Shown: positions 53,945 to 63,209, numbered from the stretch's first letter. The stretch is 64,000 nt of DNA from Pontibacter sp. G13 (GCF_031851795.1 NZ_CP134696.1:3864501-3928500), one strand, 5' to 3'. The notes: a model not told the origin generated them from the letters alone. A program made the numbers and translations.

Positions 53945-54508
53945 TTAGATGGTCATGATCTGGCCTTCCTTTTCCTTGAGCATATCATCTACTTTCTTGG
54001 AATAGGAGTTGGTGAGATCTTGAACTTGAGTTTCGGCTCCTTTGATGGCATCCTCGGACTCTCCATCCTTCTGCAATTGCTTGAGCGAGTTGTTGGCATC
54101 TTTACGCGTGCTGCGAATGGAAACCTTGGTGTCCTCTCCTTCGGCTTTGGCCTGCTTGACGAGGGTCTTACGACGATCTTCAGTCAAGGATGGGATAGGA
54201 ACGCGTACCATTTCGCCATCACTACCGGGGTTGAATCCCAAGTTGGCATCACGGATAGCCTTTTCGATCGCGGGGATCATATTTTTTTCCCAAGGAGTCA
54301 CAGTGATGGTACGAGCGTCCATGGCACTGACCTTGGCTACTTGTGCAACAGGAGTGGGAGTTCCATAGTAATCGACCCGCACGCTGTCGAGCATGTCCGG
54401 AGAAGCTTTTCCGGCTCGGATTTTCAACAGGGCAGATTTCAAGTGCTCGATGGCTGCATCCATCTTGAGGGTCGCGTTGTCGATGACCGACTTAATACTA
54501 TCGTCCAT
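53945..54508 (-). CDS. frr: Ribosome recycling factor
   Basis: The 187-residue protein matches RRF: KMDAAIEHLKSALLKIRAGKASPDMLD, VDYYGTPTPVAQVAKVSAMDARTITVTPWE, IPSLTEDRRKTLVKQAKA and a long coiled coil to the end. It releases ribosomes from mRNA after termination together with EF-G. pyrH, its frequent neighbour, is absent, and gatB is upstream with a gap of 132 bp. It has its own terminator. Confidence 0.97.
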   Translation of the reverse strand: MDDSIKSVIDNATLKMDAAIEHLKSALLKIRAGKASPDMLDSVRVDYYGTPTPVAQVAKVSAMDARTITVTPWEKNMIPAIEKAIRDANLGFNPGSDGEMVRVPIPSLTEDRRKTLVKQAKAEGEDTKVSIRSTRKDANNSLKQLQKDGESEDAIKGAETQVQDLTNSYSKKVDDMLKEKEGQIMTI

Positions 54509-54640
54509 AACGATTTGATTGTTGCTTATGAATCTTGTGCTTTTTTCCAGCTTCTAAATTAAGGGGATTTGGAAAAAGTTGGAAATGAAAGGAGGACATT
54601 TTCCCGCATGCCTGCTTTTATGGCCAATCTTCATGCCTAA

Positions 54641-56104
54641 CTAGGATTTGGCCCATTCCATCACCGCAGTTTTGATGGCTTTGGGGTCTGCCTTGCCCTT
54701 GAATTTTTTGTTGGCTTGCCCGATGAAAAAGCCAATCAGCTTCATTTCTCCTTGCTTGAGACGATTGGCTTCTTTGGGAAATGCGTCGAGTACTTCTTGC
54801 AAGATTTTTCCAATTTCATCCGCCTCCGGTTTCCCAAGAAGATCTAATTGTTGGGCAATACGCTCAAGCGGTGCAGAAGGTGATTCTACCCATGCAGGAA
54901 GAACCTGAGCGATGGCTACCTGCCGGGAGAACTGTCCCTTTTTGACCCAAGTAATCAATTCAACCAACTGGTCCACGCCCAACGGAAATTGCTCGATGGA
55001 TTGTCCAGACTGATTGAGAAAGGCTTTCACCGGTCCAAGCAGCCAGTTGGCAGCGGTTTTGGACGAATCGACCTGTTCAACCAATTGGTCAAAGTACGCT
55101 GAAAGTTGGATCTGCTCGATCAGTGCCAATGATTCATTCACGGAAAGGCCAGCTTCCAAGTACCTCCGATAGCGGTCTATAGGAAGTTCCAACAATTCTG
55201 CTTTTCGGGCGCTCATCCAAGCTTCTGAAAGATGAATCGGCAGCAGATCGGGTTCCGGAAAATAACGGTAATCGTGGGCGTTTTCCTTGTCCCGCATCCC
55301 AAATGTTTTGCCTGCCTGAGCATCCCATGTACGAGTTTCCTGAACGATTTCCTCTCCAGCCTCTACCAATTGAACTTGCCGCTGGAATTCGTATTTCAGG
55401 GCGCGGATGACAAAGTTGATGGAGTTGACATTTTTGATTTCTGCACGTGTGCCGAGGGTTTTCACTCCTTTTGGGCGAATGGAAATGTTGGCGTCGCATC
55501 TCAGGTTGCCTTTCTCCATGTCTCCGTCCCCGACATCTAGATAGCGTACCAATCTTCGGACTTCGGCCATCAATGCACCAGCTTCTTCGGGCTCATGAAG
55601 CGTTGGAAGCGTAACGATTTCAATCAGTGGAGTGCCCGCTCTGTTGAGGTCTACCTGCGTATAAGGCTTGCCAGCTTGATGAAGGGATTTGCCCGCATCT
55701 TCCTCAATGTGAATGTGATGCAGATCAATCCCTCGAATTTCACCATCCGGCATCGGAAATTCAATCCTGCCTCCCATACAATAGGGCTTGCCATCTTGGG
55801 TCATCTGGTAACCCTTTGGGGAATCCGGATAGAAATAATGCTTTCGGTCGAAGTAACAGGTTTGTGCAATCTCTCCATGGATTGCCATGCCAAATCTCAC
55901 GGCTTTTTCCACGCCACCTAGATTGATGGATGGCAATGCACCAGGATGTGCCATAGCAATGAGCGATACGTGCCGATTGGGGCCGGGGGCAAGACCTGCA
56001 GCCTCAGTGGCGAACATTTTACTTTGGGTGGAGAGCTGTACGTGAATTTCGAGACCGATGACCGCCTCGTACTTGGCGAGTATTTCGGAAGGCAATTTTT
56101 TCAT
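54641..56104 (-). CDS. gatB: Aspartyl/glutamyl-tRNA(Asn/Gln) amidotransferase subunit B
   Basis: The 487-residue protein matches GatB: YEAVIGLEIHVQLSTQSKMF, RKHYFYPDSPKGYQMTQ, HIHIEEDAGKSLHQ, DLNRAGTPLIEIVT, EIKNVNSINFVIRAL and the C-terminal helical GatB/YqeY part. It converts mischarged Glu-tRNA(Gln) or Asp-tRNA(Asn) with GatA and GatC. Its partners gatA and gatC are not in the window. Length is normal. A GC-rich dispersed repeat lies about 90 bp upstream of the start. Confidence 0.97.
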   Translation of the reverse strand: MKKLPSEILAKYEAVIGLEIHVQLSTQSKMFATEAAGLAPGPNRHVSLIAMAHPGALPSINLGGVEKAVRFGMAIHGEIAQTCYFDRKHYFYPDSPKGYQMTQDGKPYCMGGRIEFPMPDGEIRGIDLHHIHIEEDAGKSLHQAGKPYTQVDLNRAGTPLIEIVTLPTLHEPEEAGALMAEVRRLVRYLDVGDGDMEKGNLRCDANISIRPKGVKTLGTRAEIKNVNSINFVIRALKYEFQRQVQLVEAGEEIVQETRTWDAQAGKTFGMRDKENAHDYRYFPEPDLLPIHLSEAWMSARKAELLELPIDRYRRYLEAGLSVNESLALIEQIQLSAYFDQLVEQVDSSKTAANWLLGPVKAFLNQSGQSIEQFPLGVDQLVELITWVKKGQFSRQVAIAQVLPAWVESPSAPLERIAQQLDLLGKPEADEIGKILQEVLDAFPKEANRLKQGEMKLIGFFIGQANKKFKGKADPKAIKTAVMEWAKS

Positions 56105-56194
56105 GATCCAGGCAAACTAACATGCTGGAGGGGGAGGGCTGTTGAAGTTGGGGATACTTCATCAAACATCCAAATCATGCGATATCTAGCTCTA

Positions 56195-56357
56195 GGTGCG
56201 GATGGGGTGCAGGGGTGTGAAGTGCCTGAAAGGCCGACCGTAGGGAGGGTCCCGGAGCTCGCAGAGGGACCGAGCGATCAGCGAGTCTGGAAGGGACTGA
56301 CCCGGCGACTCAATGTGCCAGGTAGGGATCTGACTGCCAGCACGCCGGGGCACACCC
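56195..56357 (+). repeat. Dispersed GC-rich intergenic repeat, copy B
   Basis: Begins GGTGCGGATGGGGTGC and ends GGGGCACACCC. It shares ordered blocks with the minus strand of 21971-22154 (see copy A), including GACCGAGCG-TCAGCGAG and GACCC-GCGAC. It lies between gatB's start and the ferredoxin terminator. It lacks the perfect inverted repeat of copy A. Nothing in it looks coding. Confidence 0.65.
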
Positions 56358-56370
56358 AAATGAAACTAAA

Positions 56371-56403
56371 GCAAAAGGACCCGCTCAAGGTCTGAGCGAG
56401 TCC
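56371..56403 (-). terminator. Terminator of the ferredoxin gene
   Basis: An 11-bp stem with one mismatch (56377-56387 with 56393-56403) followed by TTTTGCTTTAGTTT on the minus strand, 29 bases past the stop codon at 56432. Confidence 0.75.
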
Positions 56404-56431
56404 GTGGATATCGTGAGAGATGCTGCGAAGG

Positions 56432-56794
<363 letters not shown>

Positions 56795-56808
56795 TTATGG
56801 TTTTGTGT

Positions 56809-56841
56809 CAAAGTTAGGAAGAAACTAAATCATTAACCAAA
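56809..56841 (-). promoter_or_regulatory. Promoter of the ferredoxin gene
   Basis: TTTG (56841-56838, minus), a 21-base spacer, and TAACTTTG (56816-56809), an exact match to the Bacteroidota consensus TTTG-N19-21-TAnnTTTG. It is the clearest promoter in the window. Confidence 0.7.
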
Positions 56842-56866
56842 ACCCAGATTTATTGTTTCGGCGGGT

Positions 56867-56874
56867 TATTTTTG
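56867..56874 (+). promoter_or_regulatory. Candidate -7 element of the acyl-CoA reductase gene
   Basis: TATTTTTG, an exact TAnnTTTG match, 49 bases before the ATG at 56924. Confidence 0.4.
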
Positions 56875-56923
56875 AGGGTTTAAAAGGCACAAGGCCGGTT
56901 GAAAGTTCAAGATCTTGCAGGAA

Positions 56924-57943
56924 ATGTCAAACGAGTCCCATCCATCAGAATCGCTTTCTCGGTCGCAGCTGATTGCGGCCATGGTCAAGTTGGGGAAAGC
57001 AATTCATCCAAATCAGCTTCCAGAGGCCGTATTGCAGGCAAGTCTGACACAGAATCCGTGGTTCACGGAATTTTATGTGCGTCAATCCCTGATGGCTATC
57101 CAGCCGTGGTTTGTGGAGGAGATGCTGACGAAATTTTTGGATCGTTATCCTCGTCCTAGGCATGGAGGGCAACGAGTGGGGATTATCGCGGCTGGAAATC
57201 TGCCCTTGGTGGGATTGCACGATGTCCTAATCACCGTATTGGCTGGACACCATGCCTATGTCAAAGCATCTCATCAGGACCGGGTCTTGATGGATTGGGT
57301 GTTGGGTACTTGGTCAAAGGTTGCGCCTGAAATCAAAAAATTCTTACATCCGGTCGATTCGTTGAAAAGGATTGATTTCCTGCTTGCAACGGGCAGTAAC
57401 AATACGGCACGGTACCTAGAACATGCTTTTCATTCTGTACAGCGGATTGTACGAGGCAATCGTTTTTCTGTCGCGATTTTGGACAAATATACCTCTGAGA
57501 GTGAATTGGAGGCACTTTGTATGGATATATATCTATACAACGGTTTGGGATGTCGCAATGTCAGCAATCTATTGGTGGTAGGTGATTTTGAACCGAAAGA
57601 TTGTTTGTCTTACCTGAATGAATATCCACTTGAACAATTGAACTATTTGTATTTGGAACGGGTTTTGTACGAAACAGCACGGATGAAAACATTAGGTACA
57701 ACGTTTTGGGGAACTTCACGTTGTGTGCTGATTCCCAATGAGACGCTCACCTATTCATCCATGGGGTATTTGAACATGGTAACCGTTCCTTCCCGGGAAC
57801 AAGCATTGCACCACGTCCAAGCGAACCGGGATCGAATCCAGTGTGTAGTCGGCTTGGACACGGACTTCGGAACTACCCAATATCCGAATTTCGATGTCTT
57901 CGCAGACCAGCTGGATACCATGGATCGACTGACTAGCCTGTAG
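56924..57943 (+). CDS. LuxC-type acyl-CoA reductase
   Basis: The ATG at 56924 (MSNESHPSESLSRSQLIAAM) is used in place of a TTG 9 bases earlier, giving 339 residues. The protein matches the LuxC acyl-CoA reductase family: GIIAAGNLPLVGLHDVL (cofactor binding), FLLATGSNNTARYLEHAF and the nucleophile Cys210 in LYNGLGCRNVSNLLV. LuxC proper reduces fatty acyl-CoA to aldehyde in bioluminescent bacteria, together with LuxE and LuxD; neither is here. Bacteroidota have this gene next to a 2[4Fe-4S] ferredoxin, as here on the opposite strand. The natural product is unknown. Confidence 0.88.
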   Translation: MSNESHPSESLSRSQLIAAMVKLGKAIHPNQLPEAVLQASLTQNPWFTEFYVRQSLMAIQPWFVEEMLTKFLDRYPRPRHGGQRVGIIAAGNLPLVGLHDVLITVLAGHHAYVKASHQDRVLMDWVLGTWSKVAPEIKKFLHPVDSLKRIDFLLATGSNNTARYLEHAFHSVQRIVRGNRFSVAILDKYTSESELEALCMDIYLYNGLGCRNVSNLLVVGDFEPKDCLSYLNEYPLEQLNYLYLERVLYETARMKTLGTTFWGTSRCVLIPNETLTYSSMGYLNMVTVPSREQALHHVQANRDRIQCVVGLDTDFGTTQYPNFDVFADQLDTMDRLTSL

Positions 57944-58144
57944 GATTTGTTTGAAAATGTGGATGTTAGGAACATCGGAATGATGAGCTCCGCATTTCAT
58001 GGAAATTTGGCTTATTGGAATATGGAAAGATTGCATATTTCGGTCATGTCGGAATCCAAGTTCAAATTGCCTACCCCACATTTCACGTTCTTTCTACCTA
58101 TTGAGGATGATCGAAACATAGCCTGTACTTGCAACTTGTAAATC

Positions 58145-59881
58145 ATGAGACGCCGGAACATTTTACCCTCTTTTCGCTGGCTGACTTGTCTCTGTGTATT
58201 AGCCGTCACTGTCTTACCTAATGACCTCTTGGGCCAACAATACCGTAGTGGGCGCAATCAAGATGTCGAGGTATTGTTCGAGGATGAATTCTTGGACAAC
58301 CGAAACCACTGGGAGCTCGAATCCCATTACGCTGAAGAGTCCATCTTCAACGACGAATTTCACATCACGACGCTCAATGAGATGCGTCGGGTGCAGACCA
58401 AAAACATCCCACTCGATCCTTACGGGGACTACGAGATCAACCTGAGTTTCCGCTTTCAGCCATCCGAAGGCAACACTTTTAGTGGAATCACCTTTGGTGG
58501 AGACCGGGCGAGTGAGTTCATGTTCTTGGTCAACCAAGAAGGACGTTTTGTCGTCAACCGCTACGACCGCGGGCGTCAAGACAGCTACTTGGATCAAAAA
58601 AATCGCTACGGATTCCACAAGTATGGTTATCAAAACTTGACTGTAGCCAAACAGGGAAATCTTTGGATTTTCTTGGTGGGAGGCAAAGAATTGTACCGAA
58701 TGGAATCCCGCACCTTCTTCGGATCTGAAATCGGATTCGTAGTAGGAGGAAAATCGAACCTGGAAATCGACTTCTTGAAAGTCACCCAGATTCCCGTTCG
58801 TGATTTCGATGGACCACAGATCTTCATCTCTCAACCGATGTTGAACGACAACGGGATGATCTTCGTGAACGAACGTCAGCAAAAGATCAAGGGAAAAGTT
58901 TATGACAAAAGCGCCATCTCGCACTTGGTGATCGGAAATACCCGCATCAAAGTCAACAACGGTTCATTTGAGGCTGGCTTCGAATTGAAAGACAATCGCC
59001 CGTACCAAATCGATGTGACCTGCTTCGATACTTACGGGAACTCTTCCACAGAGACCTTCCGCATCCAGTATGTGGACTCTCCGCAGGACGAGCTTGTCTA
59101 CCAGCCATACAACACACAGGGCAATGAGTATCAGTACCAAAACAACGCTACTCGTACGCCCAAAAGAGAGGAGAAAAAGCCGACAATTGGCGAGAATTAT
59201 TTGCTGGTAATCGGGGTGAATAGCTACTCCCAGTGGAATCCCCTGCACAACGCAGTCAAGGATTGCAAGGACATCGCCAACACCTTGACCACTTATTACG
59301 ACTTCTCACCAGACCATGTGATCTCTCGCTTCAATGAAGAGGCCACACGAGAAAATATCCTCGAAACGTTCGAGTACCTTCAGGAGCGATTGACCGAGCA
59401 TGACAACTTGATCATTTACTACGCCGGTCATGGCTACTACGACAAATCTTCTGAATTGGGGTACTGGGTACCGGTGGACGCTAGGTTGAACAAGATTCCA
59501 GATTACATCCGGAACTCTACGATCCACGATTACCTCAGAACGATCGACACCAAACACACTTTCCTGATTGCTGATGCATGCTACGCCGGATCATTGTTCG
59601 GAACTACCCGAGGAAATCTCGACCGAGATGCAAGATCGCGCTGGGCATTCACATCAGGAGATATCGAAAAAGTATGGGATGGCCGCCCTGGCACCAACAG
59701 CCCATTCGCTAAGTACTTGATCAAATTCCTCCGTGAGAATCCCAAGAATACCTTCACGGTAGAAGAATTGATTCAGTCAGTCAGCCCACTCGTTCAACGC
59801 AATACCCAACAGAATCCTCAGGGAGCGGCTCTTCGCCAAGTAGGAGATGACGGTGGCGTGTTCGAGTTCACGAGAAGATAA
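58145..59881 (+). CDS. Exported caspase-like (C14) protease with jelly-roll and Ig-like domains
   Basis: The 578-residue protein has a signal peptide (to about residue 30, DLLGQ). Residues 40-215 look like a concanavalin/jelly-roll domain (NITFGGDRASEFMFLVNQ-like pattern in TFSGITFGGDRASEF), residues 245-310 an Ig-like beta domain (KIKGKVYDKSAISHLVIGN). From residue 350 comes a caspase p20-type fold, NYLLVIGVNSYSQWNPLHNA. The catalytic pair is His429 in IYYAGHG and Cys479 in LIADACYAGSLF. The small C-terminal part includes FAKYLIKFLREN. It acts outside the cytoplasm, an unusual place for a metacaspase. A terminator follows, and an ECF sigma gene begins 97 bp after its stop. Confidence 0.9.
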   Translation: MRRRNILPSFRWLTCLCVLAVTVLPNDLLGQQYRSGRNQDVEVLFEDEFLDNRNHWELESHYAEESIFNDEFHITTLNEMRRVQTKNIPLDPYGDYEINLSFRFQPSEGNTFSGITFGGDRASEFMFLVNQEGRFVVNRYDRGRQDSYLDQKNRYGFHKYGYQNLTVAKQGNLWIFLVGGKELYRMESRTFFGSEIGFVVGGKSNLEIDFLKVTQIPVRDFDGPQIFISQPMLNDNGMIFVNERQQKIKGKVYDKSAISHLVIGNTRIKVNNGSFEAGFELKDNRPYQIDVTCFDTYGNSSTETFRIQYVDSPQDELVYQPYNTQGNEYQYQNNATRTPKREEKKPTIGENYLLVIGVNSYSQWNPLHNAVKDCKDIANTLTTYYDFSPDHVISRFNEEATRENILETFEYLQERLTEHDNLIIYYAGHGYYDKSSELGYWVPVDARLNKIPDYIRNSTIHDYLRTIDTKHTFLIADACYAGSLFGTTRGNLDRDARSRWAFTSGDIEKVWDGRPGTNSPFAKYLIKFLRENPKNTFTVEELIQSVSPLVQRNTQQNPQGAALRQVGDDGGVFEFTRR

Positions 59882-59906
59882 GCAATACAACGTACAAGTT
59901 ATGGAG

Positions 59907-59945
59907 ACAGCCGATCTGGGAACCCAGGTCGGCTGTTGTTTTTGG
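59907..59945 (+). terminator. Terminator of the caspase gene
   Basis: A 14-bp stem with one G-U pair (59907-59920 with 59923-59936, loop AA) followed by TGTTTTTGG. It closes the caspase transcript before the sigma gene. Confidence 0.85.
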
Positions 59946-59977
59946 GGCTGGTTTTCTTGTATATTCGTTGAACCGCT

Positions 59978-60580
59978 ATGTTGTTCCGAAAACGCAGAAA
60001 TATCCAGGACTGGACCGACGAGGAGTTGGTCGAGCAATACAAATCAGACGGTGATGAGGCGTGTATGGGGGAATTGTTCCAACGTTACACGCACTTGGTG
60101 TTCTTGATTTGTATGAAATACCTGAAGGATCCTTCGGAGAGTGAAGACATGTCTATGCGCATCTTCGAAAAACTCATGAAGGATCTAAAGAAGTATGAAG
60201 TCAGAACCTTCAAATACTGGCTTCACACCGTCGTGCGCAATCAATGCCTGATTCATCTAGACAAACAGAAACGAATCAGAGAAAAGCGTGAAGATTTTCA
60301 GCGTTCAGAAGCGGAACATGTGGAATCTGCCCCTGTTTTCGATCTACTAGGGGAGGGAGATTCCAAAGAATTACAACTTCAATTGATGGAACAGGCTATT
60401 ACGCAGCTCAAGGATGAGCAGCGGGTCTGTGTGGAATTATTTTACCTGAAGCAGAAGAGCTATCAGGAAGTAGCCGATGAGACCGGATATACCCTCAAAC
60501 AAGTCAAGAGCTATATCCAGAACGGGAAACGAAACTTGAAGATCTTGATGACCAAGATGTCGGCGAATACCTCCAACTGA
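59978..60580 (+). CDS. ECF-type RNA polymerase sigma factor
   Basis: The 200-residue protein has the sigma-70 region 2 (about 12-80): DEELVEQYKSDGDEACMGELFQRY, DPSESEDMSMRIFEKL and TFKYWLHTVVRNQCL. Region 4 (about 140-195) has DEQRVCVELFYLKQKSYQEV and the helix-turn-helix YTLKQVKSYIQNGKRNL. There is no region 1 or 3, so it is an extracytoplasmic-function sigma. Its possible -7 element TATATTCG (59960-59967) has one mismatch and would give a nearly leaderless mRNA. The next gene starts 5 bp after its stop codon and encodes its likely membrane-bound regulator. Confidence 0.92.
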   Translation: MLFRKRRNIQDWTDEELVEQYKSDGDEACMGELFQRYTHLVFLICMKYLKDPSESEDMSMRIFEKLMKDLKKYEVRTFKYWLHTVVRNQCLIHLDKQKRIREKREDFQRSEAEHVESAPVFDLLGEGDSKELQLQLMEQAITQLKDEQRVCVELFYLKQKSYQEVADETGYTLKQVKSYIQNGKRNLKILMTKMSANTSN

Positions 60581-60585
60581 ATGAG

Positions 60586-61893
60586 ATGAAGGAACAAAAC
60601 CATACCTCACATAATTACCCAACCCTAGAAGAGCTGAAAGCCTACTGGGAAGGTGGTCTATCCGAGGAGGAGCGCCAGCGCATCGAAGCGCTTGCGGTGG
60701 ATGATCCTTTGTTTGCGGATGTATTGGAAGGGCTCAGTGAGGTCAAGGACACTGCGGTCGTTGCTGCTGCGGTCCAGCGTATTTCTTCTACGAATACTAA
60801 GCGACTTTCCCAGCGACAAGCTAAGCGGGAGAAGCTCTCCAAAAGACAATCCCGAGTCATTCCCACCCAATATTGGCAATACTTCGCTGGTGCTGCTGCA
60901 TCCTTGGCCTTGCTGCTTGTTTCTGTTTGGCTCATTCGTCAGCCTGCCAAAAAAGCGAACATGATCGCTTCTGAACAAGCACCGATGGAAACTCAGGATA
61001 CTGAAATTCCGGAGGAACTGACTAGTTCTAGAGGCGGTTTAGAGACCCCCATTGTAGATTCGACTATCACCTTTGCGGATGCGATTGCGAGTGAAACGCT
61101 TGTTGATCAGCCAGCTCCAGAATCGCCTGCCATACAGCGAGAGCTGATCGCTGCCAACCACCCAGTTGAACCTGAAATTGCAGAGGAGGCTGTCCCTAGC
61201 ACTATGGAGACTCCTACAGATGGGATGGGTCAGTCAGTCTATCTCAATAGCAACAGTACAACTCCTGCCATCAATCCAGCGGAAATGCTGGACGATGAAG
61301 AGCTCATTGTAGCAGCCCCGGCACCTGATCCAACTGCTCCGGCTACTGAGGCTAATTCTACAGATGATTCCTACGATGATTTTAAAGGGATACCGCTAGA
61401 AGGAATGAGTGGAAGTGGAGATGAGATTGCGATGGACCGCAAAGAAAGATCTGCTCGTCAGGTAGTGTCACAGCAGGTGACCGAAGTGCCTGTTCTTTCT
61501 GAAGAGGAGCAAGTTCAAGGATCTTTGGCCAAGGTGACTGCCGTATCAGATTTGATGCTGGAGGGTATTCAGCTCTACGATCAAGGTTCTTATCCTACTG
61601 CCAAGTTGAAATTTGAAGAGGTCCTGATTGCGATTCCAGCTCATGTGGTCGCACATTTCTACCTCGGCAAGGTAGCAGTTCAAGAAAAGGACTATAAGAC
61701 TGCCATAGCCAAATTCAAATATGTCCTCAAGTATCCAGAAGCCAATTCCTACGATGAGGCAGAATGGAACTTGGCACTGACATATGAACTGGCCGATAAG
61801 GAAAATCAATCCAAACGCCTTCTTCAGCGCATTGCGAACTCTAGCAGTGCCTACGCTCCCCAAGCCCAGCAGAAATTACTGGAGGGCAATTAA
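60586..61893 (+). CDS. Membrane protein with anti-sigma-like N-terminus and TPRs
   Basis: The 435-residue protein starts with LEELKAYWEGGLSEEERQRI and DPLFADVLEGL, a helical block common at the start of Bacteroidota anti-sigma-like proteins, without the usual zinc-binding HxxxCxxC. One membrane helix lies at residues 98-118. Then comes a long, Glu/Ala/Pro/Thr-rich low-complexity region (about 120-310). The C-terminal 120 residues have two to three tetratricopeptide repeats (LYDQGSYPTAKLKFEEVLIAIP, HFYLGKVAVQEKDYKTAIAKFKYVL). The N-terminus would be cytoplasmic and the TPRs periplasmic. It is translated right after the ECF sigma gene (5-bp gap), so an anti-sigma role is likely but inferred. 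Confidence 0.75.
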   Translation: MKEQNHTSHNYPTLEELKAYWEGGLSEEERQRIEALAVDDPLFADVLEGLSEVKDTAVVAAAVQRISSTNTKRLSQRQAKREKLSKRQSRVIPTQYWQYFAGAAASLALLLVSVWLIRQPAKKANMIASEQAPMETQDTEIPEELTSSRGGLETPIVDSTITFADAIASETLVDQPAPESPAIQRELIAANHPVEPEIAEEAVPSTMETPTDGMGQSVYLNSNSTTPAINPAEMLDDEELIVAAPAPDPTAPATEANSTDDSYDDFKGIPLEGMSGSGDEIAMDRKERSARQVVSQQVTEVPVLSEEEQVQGSLAKVTAVSDLMLEGIQLYDQGSYPTAKLKFEEVLIAIPAHVVAHFYLGKVAVQEKDYKTAIAKFKYVLKYPEANSYDEAEWNLALTYELADKENQSKRLLQRIANSSSAYAPQAQQKLLEGN

Positions 61894-61940
61894 TCTAGGA
61901 AGTTGACAGCTAGGTCGATCCTTGAGTAACTTGCCTGTGC

Positions 61941-62774
61941 ATGACAAATCCGGCTGACCAGACATATCGTATCCATTTGCCCCAATTTGAAGGGCCGTTT
62001 GATCTATTGCTGTTCTTCATTGAACGGGACGAATTGGATATTCACGATATCCCCATTGCCAAAATCACCAAAGACTTTTTGGGTTACATGCAGCAAATGC
62101 GCGAGATGAATATTGAGCTCGCTGCTGAATTTATCTTGGTGGCCAGCACACTCATGCGCATCAAGGCCAAGATGTTGTTGCCAAGACCCGTATTGGATGA
62201 AAAAGGAGAGGAAATAGATCCTCGGGCGGAACTCGTTGCTCGTTTGATTGAATACAAAAAATACAAATCTGTAGTCGACGATATGGCTCAGATGGAATTC
62301 GATCAGGCTCAGCGCGAGGTACGACAATTTGGCAAGCAAGAGGAAAAGCTGTTTCTCCAAAGCGAGTTTCCCGAGGAGGAGTTGGTCGGCATGGATCTCT
62401 ACCGAATCATGCGTACCTACAAACGGATTTGGGAGCGTCATCATGAGAAGCTCCAAAAACCTCAGCATGTGATCCGGAGATATCCCTACAATGTGGAGGA
62501 GGTAAAAGGCCGGCTTCTGGAAGAAGTCGAGGAAGCGGACCGGATTGATTTCGTTTCATTTGTCCTTCAGGAGTCAGAGCGAATTTTCATGGTATTTGCC
62601 TTCTTGGCGATTTTGGAGTTGGTCGCTTCGCAAAAATTGGCACTGACGCTCGGTACTGGCTACAATAATTTCTGGATAGAAAAGAAGGTAGTTGAGCCAT
62701 CTGATGAAGATGAAACGGTTGCCGAAGACTGGGATGAAGACGAATCCCTGAACGAGCCCGAAAAAGAAGCCTAA
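61941..62774 (+). CDS. scpA: Segregation and condensation protein ScpA
   Basis: The 277-residue protein matches ScpA: YRIHLPQFEGPFDLLLFFIERDELDIHDIPIA at the start (recognised region 10-41, core EGPFDLLLFFIERDELDI), LGYMQQMREMNIELAAEFILVASTLMRIKAKMLLP, and the C-terminal winged helix with FLAILELVASQKLALTL. ScpA is the kleisin bridging SMC heads with ScpB in chromosome compaction. The tail (KVVEPSDEDETVAEDWDEDE) is acidic. ScpB and SMC genes are not in the window. It follows the sigma operon by 47 bp. Confidence 0.95.
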   Translation: MTNPADQTYRIHLPQFEGPFDLLLFFIERDELDIHDIPIAKITKDFLGYMQQMREMNIELAAEFILVASTLMRIKAKMLLPRPVLDEKGEEIDPRAELVARLIEYKKYKSVVDDMAQMEFDQAQREVRQFGKQEEKLFLQSEFPEEELVGMDLYRIMRTYKRIWERHHEKLQKPQHVIRRYPYNVEEVKGRLLEEVEEADRIDFVSFVLQESERIFMVFAFLAILELVASQKLALTLGTGYNNFWIEKKVVEPSDEDETVAEDWDEDESLNEPEKEA

Positions 62775-62978
62775 TCTTCGGGTTTTCCCCTTGTAAATCT
62801 TACAATGGTTTGGTTTGTTGAAATTCTCAGAACTTGCAGAATCTTGCATTTCGATCTCTGCTGGTATCTGAGCCTCACCCTATCTATCTCCGCTGATTCA
62901 AGGATTTAGCCGCTAAACCCGTTCTCCTAGCCACAATTCATTACACTTCTTTCATACATTTCCGTTCACCGAATCACT

Positions 62979-63170
62979 TAAATTTGACGGGGTGCGGCTA
63001 TTTTGTGTCATTTTGTGTCTTTGGAGAAAAACAATTCCCCCTTATATTGGATTTAGTTATTAAGGCATTACGCCAGATACAGAAGCTAGGGGTTAGGGTT
63101 GACTCTCCCAATTTGGGATTGAGTCCCCTAATTTTTTTATACCTATCCCAACGATTCGAACGTTGATAGG
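62979..63170 (+). ncRNA. Possible small RNA or leader before the GlsB-like gene
   Basis: The gap between scpA and the GlsB-like gene is 435 bp. It holds a -7 element TAAATTTG (62979-62986, exact TAnnTTTG), and a terminator-like hairpin at 63101-63125 (GACTC and TCCCA arms) followed by seven Ts (63132-63138). A second hairpin (63142-63170, arms CCTAT/ATAGG and CAACG/CGTTG) follows. Transcription from the element would give an RNA of about 145 bases. No conserved open reading frame is seen in it. No -33 match was found, and the function is unknown. It could also be a 3' end of the scpA message. Confidence 0.35.
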
Positions 63171-63209
63171 TCACTTAACCCAAAGATTAACTCATTAACC
63201 CTCAACACA

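Noticed and set aside
53939-54562. Open frame of 207 codons on the plus strand
   Set aside because: It is the antisense shadow of frr, whose identity is certain.
56924-57943. A bioluminescence (lux) operon
   Set aside because: LuxC-type acyl-CoA reductases are widespread in Bacteroidota; luxA, luxB, luxD and luxE are absent.
63089-63100. Telomere-like GGGGTTAGGGTT
   Set aside because: A single short occurrence next to a hairpin in a bacterial context; it is part of the terminator-like structure.
62984-63166. A 60-codon frame with a TTG start in the gap before the GlsB-like gene
   Set aside because: It overlaps the terminator and second hairpin, has no start context and shows no similarity to anything known.
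63175-63200. Three TTAACC-like repeats before the GlsB-like gene
   Set aside because: Spacings of 12 and 8 bases are not in helical phase and the motif is short in an AT-rich stretch, unlike the array at 23156-23193.
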